64,000 bases of DNA from Candidatus Poribacteria bacterium (GTDB lineage: Bacteria; Poribacteria; WGA-4E; JAJDTR01), in NCBI GenBank assembly GCA_022827055.1, contig JAJDTR010000052.1, forward strand, positions 47,525 to 111,524, given 5' to 3'. This document shows, one piece after another, positions 53,923 through 63,545 of the stretch (position 1 is the first letter of the stretch; the number at the start of each line of letters is the position of its first letter). Under the pieces are notes generated by a model, which was not told the DNA's origin, did no database searches, and saw only the letters and a program-made list of their open reading frames with translations. Position numbers and translations under genes: made by a program.

Positions 53923-55908
53923 ATGAGGTCAAAACCCTTAATGAGAAAATGTCCTGTACGCGTTAATTTACGGCACTACGTAATCTTGGGGCTGCTGATA
54001 CTTTGGATCTCGGACGTTTTAGTTCTCCAAGCCGAAGCAGAAGACGTGTACAGTTTATTCGGCAAATTGTTCCTGTCGGGCCGTGTGGAGTATGATTTTA
54101 CCAATAGGCGCGATTTTCTCGCGGACACGGATTTGGAACAGATTAGGCAGAACGATTTTGACTTTGACCGAGTATTTCGGCGCGGATTCCACAGCGTGAT
54201 GGTCATTGAAGAAACCGCCGGTAACGTCAAGAATATCTTGAGCCTCGGGGAAGTACCAACTACGTTTACAAAATCTACCTTTGACCGTATCGATTTCTCG
54301 GGGGTGCGCTGGGATATACGTGCGGAGCGCACCGATTGGACATTTATAATGGTGCCAAGTCTTGTAAATCCCGTAGTTGGGCGTGAGGATTTGGAGGGTT
54401 CCGGTTTCGGGATTCGTGAAGTCACAAAGTTTGGTAAATCCAAGCTCGGTCTCTCGTGGTATTTTCGAGACACGCCCGTCTGGGCAATAGACACGGAGAC
54501 AAACTTTGCAAACTATGGGTTTAGAGGAGAATTGGCGGTCACGCCGAAGGGCGCGCTAGACAGAACCTTCTCTTCTCGATTTGATGCTACGACCACGGTA
54601 TTCAAAGGGTTCCGGACGGTCGGCGACACGATATTTCAAGCTGAAGTGTTTCGCGTCGGGCACCTATTCGACGCGTCGCGTTCGGTTGGAGACAACGATG
54701 ACGGAGACAGATACACCGATAATACGGGAGAGGATCCACCTTCCCTAATCATCCCGGGAGATCTTGACAAGAACAACAACGGAACATTCGATTACGAGGA
54801 CGATATCCTACTGTTCGACGTTGATGAGGATTTTCTCGACGAGAGCGATCGGAATAACAACGGCATCCGAGATGAAGAGGAAAACGACAAAGACCCCAAT
54901 TATGAATTCGACGTAGGATTGCGCGGCGTGCGTTTGCTCATGCAGCGAAAAACCAGTCGAGAAGGCAGCTCGATCGATCATGAGCTAGGTGTGCAGTATG
55001 AGCGTAGTCTCAAGGGGCGGAACGCGGATGTGACCGCTTCATCAACCAAAGCGTTCTCAGATTTGGTCTACAGGAAGAAACTCACTCAGAACACCTCTGT
55101 CGTATTTGAGAATGAACTTAAGTTCGTCAAAGACCGTATCCCGGATGAGACGTGGTATTTCGCCGGATTCTTGAGTTTAGACAAGGCGAAACTATACCGG
55201 AAGTTGCCTAGCGTCGCAGAGATGGAGGCAGCGGGTGACATCCAGTTCTACGCGGCAGACGGAGGCATTGAAGTTGAAAAACGCCGCGAAGATCCTTTGC
55301 TTATGCAAAATGACCTCATTGACACGGTTAAACTGACATGGGAATATTCAGGGATTGAACGAATGGTGACTACGTCGCGCTTAAAATTGAGATACGATCT
55401 CGATATGGATGGGGCGGATGAACATTACGAAGTCGGCATCTTCAAAACACTTTATCGACTGCGGCCATCGAAATCACTCGAAATTAGCCCCATGCTCAAG
55501 TACACGGTTCGCAACGGCTTTTTGATGGCGGAGAGTCGCATTGATGCAGTGAGAGTATCGGGTGAGATTGACGGAGAGTCCACGTCCGATCATGTCCGCC
55601 TCCGCGAGATTGGACATGCTCACGTTCGAGACATGGCTACGGCGGTGATTTTGAAAGCGGTCTATCAGTTTACGAAAACCATCAAAATTACCGGAGGAGG
55701 TCAAGTTTTGTTCTTCAACGATATGCTCGCGGACGACAATGATTTCCTGCGCCAAGCCCTCCTCGCTGAAATGGAGAAGAGTTTCACGGCATACGAGAAG
55801 GAACTTTTCCTGCACATCGGCGTTCGATATATCGACCAGCGTGCGACGAGCGACGTGAACGATCAAAACTATATGGAGAACTTCGTTCGCGTCTTTGGGA
55901 AGTTTTGA
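53923..55908 (+). CDS. Secreted outer-membrane-barrel-like protein with calcium-loop motifs
   Basis: 661 aa. Long signal peptide (hydrophobic core about residues 21-36, A-E-A-E-D near the cleavage). Much of the sequence alternates polar and hydrophobic residues in strand-length blocks, and the last residues end in ...V-F-G-K-F with terminal Phe, the usual signal for the Bam machinery. An Asp/Asn-rich insert lies at about 255-325 (D-N-D-D-G-D, D-L-D-K-N-N-N-G-T-F-D, D-R-N-N-N-G-I-R-D-E-E), resembling thrombospondin-3/dockerin calcium loops. AGGAG lies 5 nt before the ATG. It follows the three propeller genes, so it could be their surface anchor or exporter. No named family recognised. Confidence 0.75.
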   Translation: MRSKPLMRKCPVRVNLRHYVILGLLILWISDVLVLQAEAEDVYSLFGKLFLSGRVEYDFTNRRDFLADTDLEQIRQNDFDFDRVFRRGFHSVMVIEETAGNVKNILSLGEVPTTFTKSTFDRIDFSGVRWDIRAERTDWTFIMVPSLVNPVVGREDLEGSGFGIREVTKFGKSKLGLSWYFRDTPVWAIDTETNFANYGFRGELAVTPKGALDRTFSSRFDATTTVFKGFRTVGDTIFQAEVFRVGHLFDASRSVGDNDDGDRYTDNTGEDPPSLIIPGDLDKNNNGTFDYEDDILLFDVDEDFLDESDRNNNGIRDEEENDKDPNYEFDVGLRGVRLLMQRKTSREGSSIDHELGVQYERSLKGRNADVTASSTKAFSDLVYRKKLTQNTSVVFENELKFVKDRIPDETWYFAGFLSLDKAKLYRKLPSVAEMEAAGDIQFYAADGGIEVEKRREDPLLMQNDLIDTVKLTWEYSGIERMVTTSRLKLRYDLDMDGADEHYEVGIFKTLYRLRPSKSLEISPMLKYTVRNGFLMAESRIDAVRVSGEIDGESTSDHVRLREIGHAHVRDMATAVILKAVYQFTKTIKITGGGQVLFFNDMLADDNDFLRQALLAEMEKSFTAYEKELFLHIGVRYIDQRATSDVNDQNYMENFVRVFGKF

Positions 55909-56077
55909 AGTCGGTCAAGACGGACGATTGGGTGAATAGCTTGCGAAATGCAGGTTGAAGGGACCTACATTCCGCCGAAAGCCATGCACCGGTCGTTCCA
56001 TTGGTCTGCGAGTCAAGAGGAAAATTCGGCGAAAGAAAGGACAACTGAAACCGATCAGCGTCAGAAATGCGGTGCGG

Positions 56078-57373
56078 TTAGGCGCGTATTGCCTCCGCGA
56101 TCGTGTCAAAAAGTGATTGAATCTCTGATTCCTCCACACAGGAATATGCAATTCGGAGATCGTTATCCCCAAGAGAAACAATGCCAATACCGTACTCGTC
56201 AAGAAGGTGCTGCCGCACCACTTCGGCATTTCCTTGCTTTAGGCGGATGCACATGAAATATCCGGCCTGAAACGGGTACGCCTCCCACAATTCCGTATAA
56301 CTTGCAGCGTATACGACCTCCCTTACTTTAAGAGCGCGAGCCTTTAGAATTTCATATTTCTGCTGTTTTTCTGATTTATACTCGGGAGTACCCATCGCCT
56401 GATACACCATTGTCTGCGACAATTGGGCGGCGCCCGACGTACTCACGCGAATGAGAGCGATCATCTTTTCTTCCAACGGTTTCATTTCCTCCTCGTCTAG
56501 GCCGAAGGTAAGAAAGCCCACGCGCAATCCCCATGCATATTCCTGCTTTGTAGCCCCATCAATCTTGACCGGTATAATGTTTGGATGAAGGTTAGTCAAC
56601 CATCCAAAGATGGATTCATGCAAGACATCGCCATCGTACCACAAACCAAAGTAGGCATCATCAACAATGATAAGGAGCTGGCTTCCACCTTCAGCAACCC
56701 GCTTGATCGCTTGAGTGGTTTGCCTTGCTTCCTCCGAGTTGATGGCATAACCCGTAGGATTATGCGGAAAGTTAAGAATCACGATTAGCTTTTTATGTTG
56801 TTCACCTGCCTGCATGAGACGCTCGGAAAACCCGTTTGTATTCAGCCGGTATTGAGAATTGAAGAACGGATAGGTCACAATTTCCGCCCCATGTTTTCTC
56901 CCAAAGATTGATTGATAATTGCCCCAGATTTTATCGGGCAAGACCAATACGTCGCCCTCATCTACAAAAAGGTCGCCAATTAAACTGAAACCGTGCGTCA
57001 TTCCACTCGTAACAATGGGTGTACCGAACGACTTTCCTTCCAGTGTTGGATTTTCCGCAATCATCTGAATTTTCCATTGTTTCCGCAGTTCTATTTGGCC
57101 TAGCGCTGGCGCATAGCTGTAAATCATATTGGGCGCAAACTCCGGGGCAAATCCACGAGAGCTCTCAAGATGCATGGCACTATCATTTTCAAGCGCGGCG
57201 GCGCGGGTTGCATTGAGGCGATACGCTTTTAGATTTGCTTCCATGCTTTGGCTCAGAATACCTCTGGAAACATAACTTCGCTGACCAAGCGAAGACAACA
57301 GGTCGAAAACAACTGGATTCACGGATTGAATTTTCTCGTTCAATTCTATAGCTAACGGATTCAGTTCGATCAC
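56078..57373 (-). CDS. PLP-dependent aminotransferase, class I/II
   Basis: Fold-type I transaminase, cytoplasmic; substrate not identifiable. 431 aa. Motifs in order: an N-terminal substrate segment, S-Y-A-P-A-L-G-Q-I-E-L-R, the cofactor-site N-F-P-H-N-P-T-G-Y, D-D-A-Y-F-G-L, and the Schiff-base lysine in D-G-A-T-K-Q-E-Y-A-W-G-L-R-V-G-F. The substitution of the usual S-x-S-K by G-A-T-K, followed by Q-E-Y, marks a divergent subgroup. It is divergently arranged with the TPP-fold gene, sharing a 213-bp region with a 9-bp inverted repeat, and converges with the barrel gene. Confidence 0.9.
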   Translation of the reverse strand: MIELNPLAIELNEKIQSVNPVVFDLLSSLGQRSYVSRGILSQSMEANLKAYRLNATRAAALENDSAMHLESSRGFAPEFAPNMIYSYAPALGQIELRKQWKIQMIAENPTLEGKSFGTPIVTSGMTHGFSLIGDLFVDEGDVLVLPDKIWGNYQSIFGRKHGAEIVTYPFFNSQYRLNTNGFSERLMQAGEQHKKLIVILNFPHNPTGYAINSEEARQTTQAIKRVAEGGSQLLIIVDDAYFGLWYDGDVLHESIFGWLTNLHPNIIPVKIDGATKQEYAWGLRVGFLTFGLDEEEMKPLEEKMIALIRVSTSGAAQLSQTMVYQAMGTPEYKSEKQQKYEILKARALKVREVVYAASYTELWEAYPFQAGYFMCIRLKQGNAEVVRQHLLDEYGIGIVSLGDNDLRIAYSCVEESEIQSLFDTIAEAIRA

Positions 57374-57448
57374 ATTTCCTCCAAACAGTATGAGGTTCTA
57401 AGATTTAGCAGTTTTCAACTGGATAAATGAAGCGAAAGCAGCATTTGT

Positions 57449-57501
57449 TCAGGGGTTGATTTATTCCCGACACTATTTTTGAGTTCATGGTAAACCCCTG
57501 A
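57449..57501. promoter_or_regulatory. Inverted repeat in a divergent promoter region
   Basis: TCAGGGGTT (57449-57457) and AACCCCTGA (57493-57501) are perfect complements 35 nt apart, centred between the aminotransferase and TPP-fold genes. This could be a paired operator controlling both genes, or an RNA hairpin. Confidence 0.4.
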
Positions 57502-57586
57502 TGTTCAAAGACTCAACTCATGCCATTGGACGCATGGATGACGTTACGGTTTCATGCATCTCACGCAGTACATTAGGAGGCAGGAA

Positions 57587-59167
57587 TTGGTAATATCCGG
57601 TGATGATCTAATTATTGAGTTGCTTGAATTGCATGGGGCTTGTACTGTCTTCGGGCTGTCGGGAGAAGGCGCCTCCAAGATTCGCGATGCCGTCGAAAGA
57701 TTTGACAAAATACAATATTTCTCCGCGCAATCGGCACAAGCTGCCGTTCTTATGGCCGATGGATACGCCCGTGCGACCGGCGATGTAGGGATTTGCCATC
57801 TTTATGGTGGAGATGAGGCGATTAGTGCAGTTCCCGGGATTGCATCCGCTCATGCGGATAATATACCGTTGCTGCTGATTACGGAGCAGACGTTTGTCGA
57901 TGATGCGACATCCGGTATGCCGTTAGACCGTCATCGCGCCCCCTTTAATCACGTGGACTTGCAGAAACTATTCGACGCCGTGACAAAATGGAATTGGCGA
58001 GTCGAAAATCGTGAAGAGATCACGCAAACGATTGGGCAAGCATTCGAGCAAATAGAATCTGGCAGTCCGGGGCCAGTCCATTTAGAAATCCCGTCTGACG
58101 CATTAGAGAGTGAATCGACCGAGTTTCTCCCTTCCAGAGGAAATGTTTCTCAGGGAGCTCCACTCGCGGCATACTTCAACATGCTTACGTCGCATCTTAC
58201 GACGCTCGTCGCAGAGATGATGACGCACGCAAAGTTCCCCGCCATCATCGCAGGCGGCGGAGTTGTGTCGGCAGGCGCCGAAGCCGAACTTACTCAACTG
58301 GCTGAAATCTTGAACTCACCGGTGTATTTCACACCTATGAGCAAAGGGGTAATCCCGTCGGCACATCCACTCTCAGCGGGACTGATTGGTTCCGCGGTCG
58401 ATGATCCGGAACCCTCCGCCGTTTTCCAAGCTAATGCCGTGATGGCGATTGGGTGCAGTTTGTCGCGGCGCACGACAAGGGACGGACAGTTACGTTTGCC
58501 GAAAAATCTCATTCAGATTGATATTGAAGAAAAGGTAATTGGCAGAAACTATCCCGTGCGGATCGGTATGGTGGCCGATGCGAAGACCGCTTTGAGGCAA
58601 ATTATTGGAATCATTGAAGACGAGAAACTAGAAACGCACAATGAGTGGAGAATCCCCACGACTGGCTCACGCGCATTTGGCGGCCGTAGACCCAATCAAG
58701 GTACGAACGAAGAAATTGTGGAAGTTCTGCGATCCGTATTGGACAAAGAAGCAATTCTGGCGGTGAGTGGAGAATTCCTCGTTAACCTTCTGCTCAATCA
58801 CTTCGATGTTCCTTCGCCGCGTACTCTCCTGCATTCGTTTGATTTGGGGGTCCCGGGATATGCAATTCCCGCCGCAATTGGCGCGAAGATTGCACATCGG
58901 AACCGCCAAATTGTCGTTGTAACGAACCGTGATGAATTCCCTCTGATGGCGGCGGAACTCATCACAGCGGCGGAAAAGGACATAAATGCTTGCGTATTGG
59001 TTATTGAGCATCAACATCAGACTACTCAACCCGATGTCATAAAACTCGCAGAATCATTCGGACTTAGCGGACTACGAATTGAAACGATTGCCGATTTGAA
59101 ACGTAGGCTGGAATATGCGCTAAAGATGCCCCAAATTTCTGTAGTCAACCTTCCACTACTCGTGTGA
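57587..59167 (+). CDS. TPP-enzyme-fold protein (acetolactate synthase-like) without TPP motifs
   Basis: 526 aa. Start TTG 57587 is set by AGGAGG at 57575-57580, 6 nt away; the ATG at 57554 lies before that site. The three-domain layout is that of acetolactate synthase-like enzymes: N-terminal Pyr domain with L-M-A-D-G-Y-A-R-A-T-G and G-P-V-H-L-E-I-P, a middle domain, and a C-terminal PP domain with G-V-P-G-Y-A-I-P-A-A-I-G. Nine residues before the Gly of D-G-Y-A-R, where the catalytic Glu normally sits, there is Ala. In the PP domain the G-D-G-x-F motif reads N-R-D-E-F and the later N-N is E-H. It may therefore be non-catalytic or bind another ligand. Divergent neighbour: an aminotransferase. 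Confidence 0.8.
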   Translation: MVISGDDLIIELLELHGACTVFGLSGEGASKIRDAVERFDKIQYFSAQSAQAAVLMADGYARATGDVGICHLYGGDEAISAVPGIASAHADNIPLLLITEQTFVDDATSGMPLDRHRAPFNHVDLQKLFDAVTKWNWRVENREEITQTIGQAFEQIESGSPGPVHLEIPSDALESESTEFLPSRGNVSQGAPLAAYFNMLTSHLTTLVAEMMTHAKFPAIIAGGGVVSAGAEAELTQLAEILNSPVYFTPMSKGVIPSAHPLSAGLIGSAVDDPEPSAVFQANAVMAIGCSLSRRTTRDGQLRLPKNLIQIDIEEKVIGRNYPVRIGMVADAKTALRQIIGIIEDEKLETHNEWRIPTTGSRAFGGRRPNQGTNEEIVEVLRSVLDKEAILAVSGEFLVNLLLNHFDVPSPRTLLHSFDLGVPGYAIPAAIGAKIAHRNRQIVVVTNRDEFPLMAAELITAAEKDINACVLVIEHQHQTTQPDVIKLAESFGLSGLRIETIADLKRRLEYALKMPQISVVNLPLLV

Positions 59168-59209
59168 TAGATGTCTTGAGGCAGTGCACGTTTTGCTTTT
59201 CTTTCACCC

Positions 59210-62137
59210 CTAGCGGATAGCATCTGCGAGCAACTCAATCAGATGCTTCGGTTCTTTGCCGGTGCCATGCCTAATCTGTTCCCGACACGAAACTCCGGCT
59301 ACCGCCACTTCAAAATCTCCCTCCTTCTCTTTAATTTTGTCAAATAGGCGCAATTCGCCAATCTTCATCGACAGGTCGTAGTGTTCCTTCTCATAGCCGA
59401 ACGAACCTGCCATGCCACAACAACTTGAGTCTATGACCTCGACATTAAAGCCCGGCGGTAGGCTCAAGGCTTTCACTGAGGGTTGAATGCCCACAATCGC
59501 CCGCTGATGGCAGTGACCGTGGAGAAGGATGTCTTTTCGATCATCGGTAAAGTCTAGGTTGAGTTCGCCCGCTTCATGAGCATCCATCAGAAACTCGTCA
59601 ATCATGAAGGCATGCTCTCCGACGAGTTTGGCATCACTGCCCTCAATCAAATCGACGTAATCATCTCGCAGCGCCAAGATACAGCTCGGCTCACACCCGA
59701 CGATAGGGATTCCCTTCGCCGCGTACGGTTTTAACTGTTCGACATTGTATCGTGCATTCTCAATCGCCTGATCAAGCATACCCTTGGAAATCATCGGGCG
59801 TCCGCAGCACTTTTTCTGCGGCAAGATTACCTCGAACCCTGCAGTTTCCAGCACATGGAGCGCCGCTTCTCCGATGTGAGGGTAGTTATAGTTCATAAAG
59901 GTATCGTGAAAGAGAACAACTTGCTTTCTCTGATTCCCGGTTGGGCGCCGTCGTCCTGCAAACCGTTTCTCGAAAGTTCTGCGGACAAATCTTGGCAAGG
60001 AGCGCCGTTTATCTACTCCAACGTATTTTTCCAGGATTCGCTTGGAAAACCAACGGTTGGCAAACCAATTCGACAGCGGCGCAAACTTCGATCCAAACTT
60101 GCTGAGCCGGGCAATATCTCCAAAAAGGCGATTTCGGATCGGCAACCCGTGTTCTTTGTGGTAGTGGGCAAGAAACTCGTATTTAATCTTTGCCATATCC
60201 ACATTTGATGGACATTCCGCTTTACAGGCTTTGCACTCCAGGCAAAGATCGAGCACTTCGTGAAGCCGTTCACTCTTGAAATCCTCGCGCGCCAGATTTC
60301 CCGAAATGACAGCTCGCAGCGCATTTGCCCTGCCGCGGGTGGAGTGTTCCTCTTCACGCGTTCCGATAAAAGAGGGGCACATTGTTCCTGTCAAGGTCTT
60401 TCGACATGCCCCGACGCCATTGCACATCTCAATCGCCCCCGCGAATCCGTCTTGGCTCGAAAAATCAAAGTAGGTATCAATCTTGATAGTGCGATAGTGC
60501 GGTCCAAACCGCAACGATTCGGTCATTGGCGGCGGATCAATAATCTTTCCAGGATTCATGATGTTGGTCGGGTCGAAAGCGGATTTGACTTCACGCAGGG
60601 CGCCGTAGATCCGGGGACCGAACATGCTTTCGATCCATTCGCTGCGCACAAGCCCATCGCCGTGCTCGCCACTCATTGCGCCACCGAGTTCCATCAGCAG
60701 ATCTCGAACATGCCTGGCGATAGAGTGCATCTTCTGAATATCGGACTCCGACTTGAGATTAATGACCGGTCGATTATGAAGCAATCCAACACTAGCGTGC
60801 GCATAGTGGGAAGCGGTTGTATCGTGGTCGGCGACAATTTTGTCGAATCGCCGCACATACTCGGGCAGATCCTTAATTGCAACAGCAGCATCTTCAACAA
60901 ACCCAACCGGTTTATGATCTCCCGCCGTACCCATGAGCAATCCAAGCCCCGCTTTCCGCGTCTCCCAGACACGTTGCTTTTCTTCGGCGGTAAAACAGCG
61001 CACGAAAGCGTATCCTAAGCCGACCGATTTCATTTTGCGCTCAAGAGCGTCAAGTTTTTCGTACAGTTCATCGTTGGAGTCGCCATAGAATTCCACCGCT
61101 AGAACTGCGCCGGGATCGCCTTTAATGAAATTGGCTACTCGCGAGAACTCAAGCGACTGCTTCGTCATGTTGATGATTTTGTCATCAATCAGTTCAACGG
61201 CAGTCGGATTACAGTCTAGAATAGGCTGCATCGCCTCCATCGACTCAATCAGAGTCTCGAAGTGCAGTACGTTGAGTGCGGTCATTTTGGGCGTTTCGAC
61301 AAGATCAATTTTTGCTTCGGTAATGGTTGCAAGCGTGCCTTCCGATCCGACGACAATCTTGGCGAGGCTGAACGGTCGGCCGGCGTCACAACCATCACGC
61401 CGGTACGGGGTAACCTCTTTCGTTCCCGCATCAGAAATGTACTCGTCCAAGTTGTATCCCGCGACGCGCCGTAGAATGCGTGGGTAGCGTTTCCGAATTT
61501 CTTCCTCGTTCTGCGCCGCGATTCTACAGATTTCTCGGTAGATGTGCCCCTCGCGCGAGTCTCCCGCACATTTCGCGGCGAGTTCTTCATCCGAAATCGG
61601 CTCGGCAATAATCTCGTCGCCGTTAGAAAGAACAAGTTCAAGCGACATGACATGATCGATAGTCTTTCCGTAGATGAGGGAGTGCGACCCGGCAGAGTTG
61701 TTACCGATTGTGCCGCCTACATTCGCTCGACTGCTTGTCGCCAAGTCCAGTGGATACATCAGACCGTGCGGTTCGAGGTAGTGATTCAAATTGTCGATTA
61801 CGATTCCCGGTTGTACCCTCGCCCATCTTTCTTCGACATTGACCTCAATGATTTGATTCATATATTTGGACATGTCGATGATGATGGCTTCCCCTACGGT
61901 CTGTCCTGCCAAACTCGTTCCCCCGCCGCGTGGTAGGATGGGCACATTTCGTTCATAAGCAATTTTGATCGCCGCAATGACATCCGCTTTGTTTTTCGGT
62001 ACAACGACGCCAATAGGTTCTATCTGATATAGGCTCGCATCCGTGCTATAGAGCGCTTTGGAATACGGATCGAAGCGGACTTCGCCTTCAATTTGTTCCA
62101 ATAGGATTTGTTCCAGTTCTTTGGTCGGAGCGTTCAT
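59210..62137 (-). CDS. FAD- and [4Fe-4S]-containing 2-hydroxyacid dehydrogenase, GlcD-GlpC fusion
   Basis: Large flavin/Fe-S oxidoreductase of the YdiJ/D-lactate or D-2-hydroxyglutarate dehydrogenase type; oxidises a D-2-hydroxyacid and passes electrons to quinone or another carrier. 975 aa. FAD-binding-4 domain with L-P-R-G-G-G-T-S-L-A-G-Q (about residues 70-82) and a FAD-oxidase C domain to about 510. Two ferredoxin-like clusters follow: C-N-G-V-G-A-C-R-K with M-C-P-S near 570-585, and C-L-E-C-K-A-C-K-A-E-C-P near 635. The C-terminal CCG domains include C-C-G-R-P and C-C-G-M-A-G-S-F-G. All domains are complete. It converges with the TPP-fold gene (42 bp). Confidence 0.93.
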   Translation of the reverse strand: MNAPTKELEQILLEQIEGEVRFDPYSKALYSTDASLYQIEPIGVVVPKNKADVIAAIKIAYERNVPILPRGGGTSLAGQTVGEAIIIDMSKYMNQIIEVNVEERWARVQPGIVIDNLNHYLEPHGLMYPLDLATSSRANVGGTIGNNSAGSHSLIYGKTIDHVMSLELVLSNGDEIIAEPISDEELAAKCAGDSREGHIYREICRIAAQNEEEIRKRYPRILRRVAGYNLDEYISDAGTKEVTPYRRDGCDAGRPFSLAKIVVGSEGTLATITEAKIDLVETPKMTALNVLHFETLIESMEAMQPILDCNPTAVELIDDKIINMTKQSLEFSRVANFIKGDPGAVLAVEFYGDSNDELYEKLDALERKMKSVGLGYAFVRCFTAEEKQRVWETRKAGLGLLMGTAGDHKPVGFVEDAAVAIKDLPEYVRRFDKIVADHDTTASHYAHASVGLLHNRPVINLKSESDIQKMHSIARHVRDLLMELGGAMSGEHGDGLVRSEWIESMFGPRIYGALREVKSAFDPTNIMNPGKIIDPPPMTESLRFGPHYRTIKIDTYFDFSSQDGFAGAIEMCNGVGACRKTLTGTMCPSFIGTREEEHSTRGRANALRAVISGNLAREDFKSERLHEVLDLCLECKACKAECPSNVDMAKIKYEFLAHYHKEHGLPIRNRLFGDIARLSKFGSKFAPLSNWFANRWFSKRILEKYVGVDKRRSLPRFVRRTFEKRFAGRRRPTGNQRKQVVLFHDTFMNYNYPHIGEAALHVLETAGFEVILPQKKCCGRPMISKGMLDQAIENARYNVEQLKPYAAKGIPIVGCEPSCILALRDDYVDLIEGSDAKLVGEHAFMIDEFLMDAHEAGELNLDFTDDRKDILLHGHCHQRAIVGIQPSVKALSLPPGFNVEVIDSSCCGMAGSFGYEKEHYDLSMKIGELRLFDKIKEKEGDFEVAVAGVSCREQIRHGTGKEPKHLIELLADAIR

Positions 62138-62348
62138 TCTTGTCTTTACTTGCTTTCAATTATAAGGTGACGTATTTCTCTATACAGATAGGTCTCACAA
62201 AGCATCAGGAGTATAACGATAGGTAGGGCATCTTGCCATGCCGAGTATAGGCGGTTGTGATCGGGAGGACATCTCTAAGAGTCCCGTCGCGAAAGTCCCA
62301 AAAGGGAACGATTCATAAAGCACATTACATCTGATTCTAGCGTCCGAA

Positions 62349-63545
62349 TCACATCCACTCCGCCAGTGAGAAGCGTTTACCCGTTTCCGCCGAGATATAA
62401 GCCCCGTAGCAGACGGCGACGATGTCCCGCCCCAGTTCAACGGTGCTCTTGGGTTGTCGTCCACACGAAATCGAATCGCAGAAATCTTGGAGTTCATGGG
62501 GAAAACCGTTCATCCAATCTTCGTCGGGATTGGTAAATTGCCATCCCGAGCGCGTTTCCACTTTTTCTCGGATGTAGGTGTCTCCCATGATATCGTCGCT
62601 AGGTGCATAGGTCAACATGCCCGTATTCGGGTTGATATTGCAATGCACAACGGCTTTGCTCGAATAGACCGAGATGATGTTTTGGATACCACCAAGCACC
62701 ATGTCTGACGCCGTAATCTGCGCGATAGAATCGTCCGAGAATGTAATCATCATGGATGACCAATCTTCGCAATCTTTCCAGCCTTCGCGTACCCATTTGT
62801 CATCTTCCGCCAAGAAACTCTCTATGTGAGTGAGATTTGCCACCTCTGCGGTGACGCTTTTCGGTTTGATGGGACTTCCGTATTTTCGCACGCCTTCGCA
62901 ATATTTCAGATAGAGCGCGGCACCAAGGGGATGGCATCCTTTATTAATAAGGCTACCTCCGCCGGAATAGCGCCACTCCTTTGCGTATTCCGAGTGTGAT
63001 CCGCTATGTGACTCCTCGCCAGAAATTCGTAGAATTGTGTTGTCGCTCTCCGCAAGGATATCATTTGCCTTGGTCACGCTTGGCGCATAGACCCAGTTTT
63101 CACCGTAGCAAAAGGTGACCCCGTTCCGAGTGACCGCGTCCACTACTTCGTCCGCGGCTCTAAGCGCATGGTCGAACATTTGGCGACGGGGTGTTGTGTG
63201 TCCGATTAGTGCAGCCTCGCCATTGCCAAAATATCCCGTGAGCGGTTTCTCGCAGATAATATGTTTTCCGGCTTCGGCGGCTTGAAGCGACAGCGGATAG
63301 TGCAAGTAGTTTGGAACGCAGAGGTCAACGATCTCTATCTCGGGATCATTCAGAATCGCCGCGTGAGAATCGTAAACTTTCTCAAGGTCGTGTGTCTCGG
63401 CGAAGGCGGCTGCTTTTTCTTTTGATTTTGAGGTTACGCCTTTAATTCGGACGTTGAGTCCAGGGATTCGCTTGTAGTTTTCAATATGGAATGAGGCGGC
63501 AAATCCCGCGCCAATCATGCCGATGATTATGGGTTTGGTTGTCAT
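62349..63545 (-). CDS. Gfo/Idh/MocA-family oxidoreductase
   Basis: NAD(P)-dependent dehydrogenase acting on a sugar or cyclitol, cytoplasmic. 398 aa. The N-terminal Rossmann motif is G-M-I-G-A-G-F-A-A-S-F-H. The family lysine lies in C-E-K-P-L-T-G, with an unusual segment after it. The second catalytic segment reads G-G-G-S-L-I-N-K-G-C-H-P-L-G: the His is kept, but the Asp usually three residues before the Gly-x-His is Asn. The C-terminal beta-sheet domain is complete. It ends 211 bp before the FAD/Fe-S gene on the same strand; that gap shows no clear terminator. Confidence 0.92.
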   Translation of the reverse strand: MTTKPIIIGMIGAGFAASFHIENYKRIPGLNVRIKGVTSKSKEKAAAFAETHDLEKVYDSHAAILNDPEIEIVDLCVPNYLHYPLSLQAAEAGKHIICEKPLTGYFGNGEAALIGHTTPRRQMFDHALRAADEVVDAVTRNGVTFCYGENWVYAPSVTKANDILAESDNTILRISGEESHSGSHSEYAKEWRYSGGGSLINKGCHPLGAALYLKYCEGVRKYGSPIKPKSVTAEVANLTHIESFLAEDDKWVREGWKDCEDWSSMMITFSDDSIAQITASDMVLGGIQNIISVYSSKAVVHCNINPNTGMLTYAPSDDIMGDTYIREKVETRSGWQFTNPDEDWMNGFPHELQDFCDSISCGRQPKSTVELGRDIVAVCYGAYISAETGKRFSLAEWM

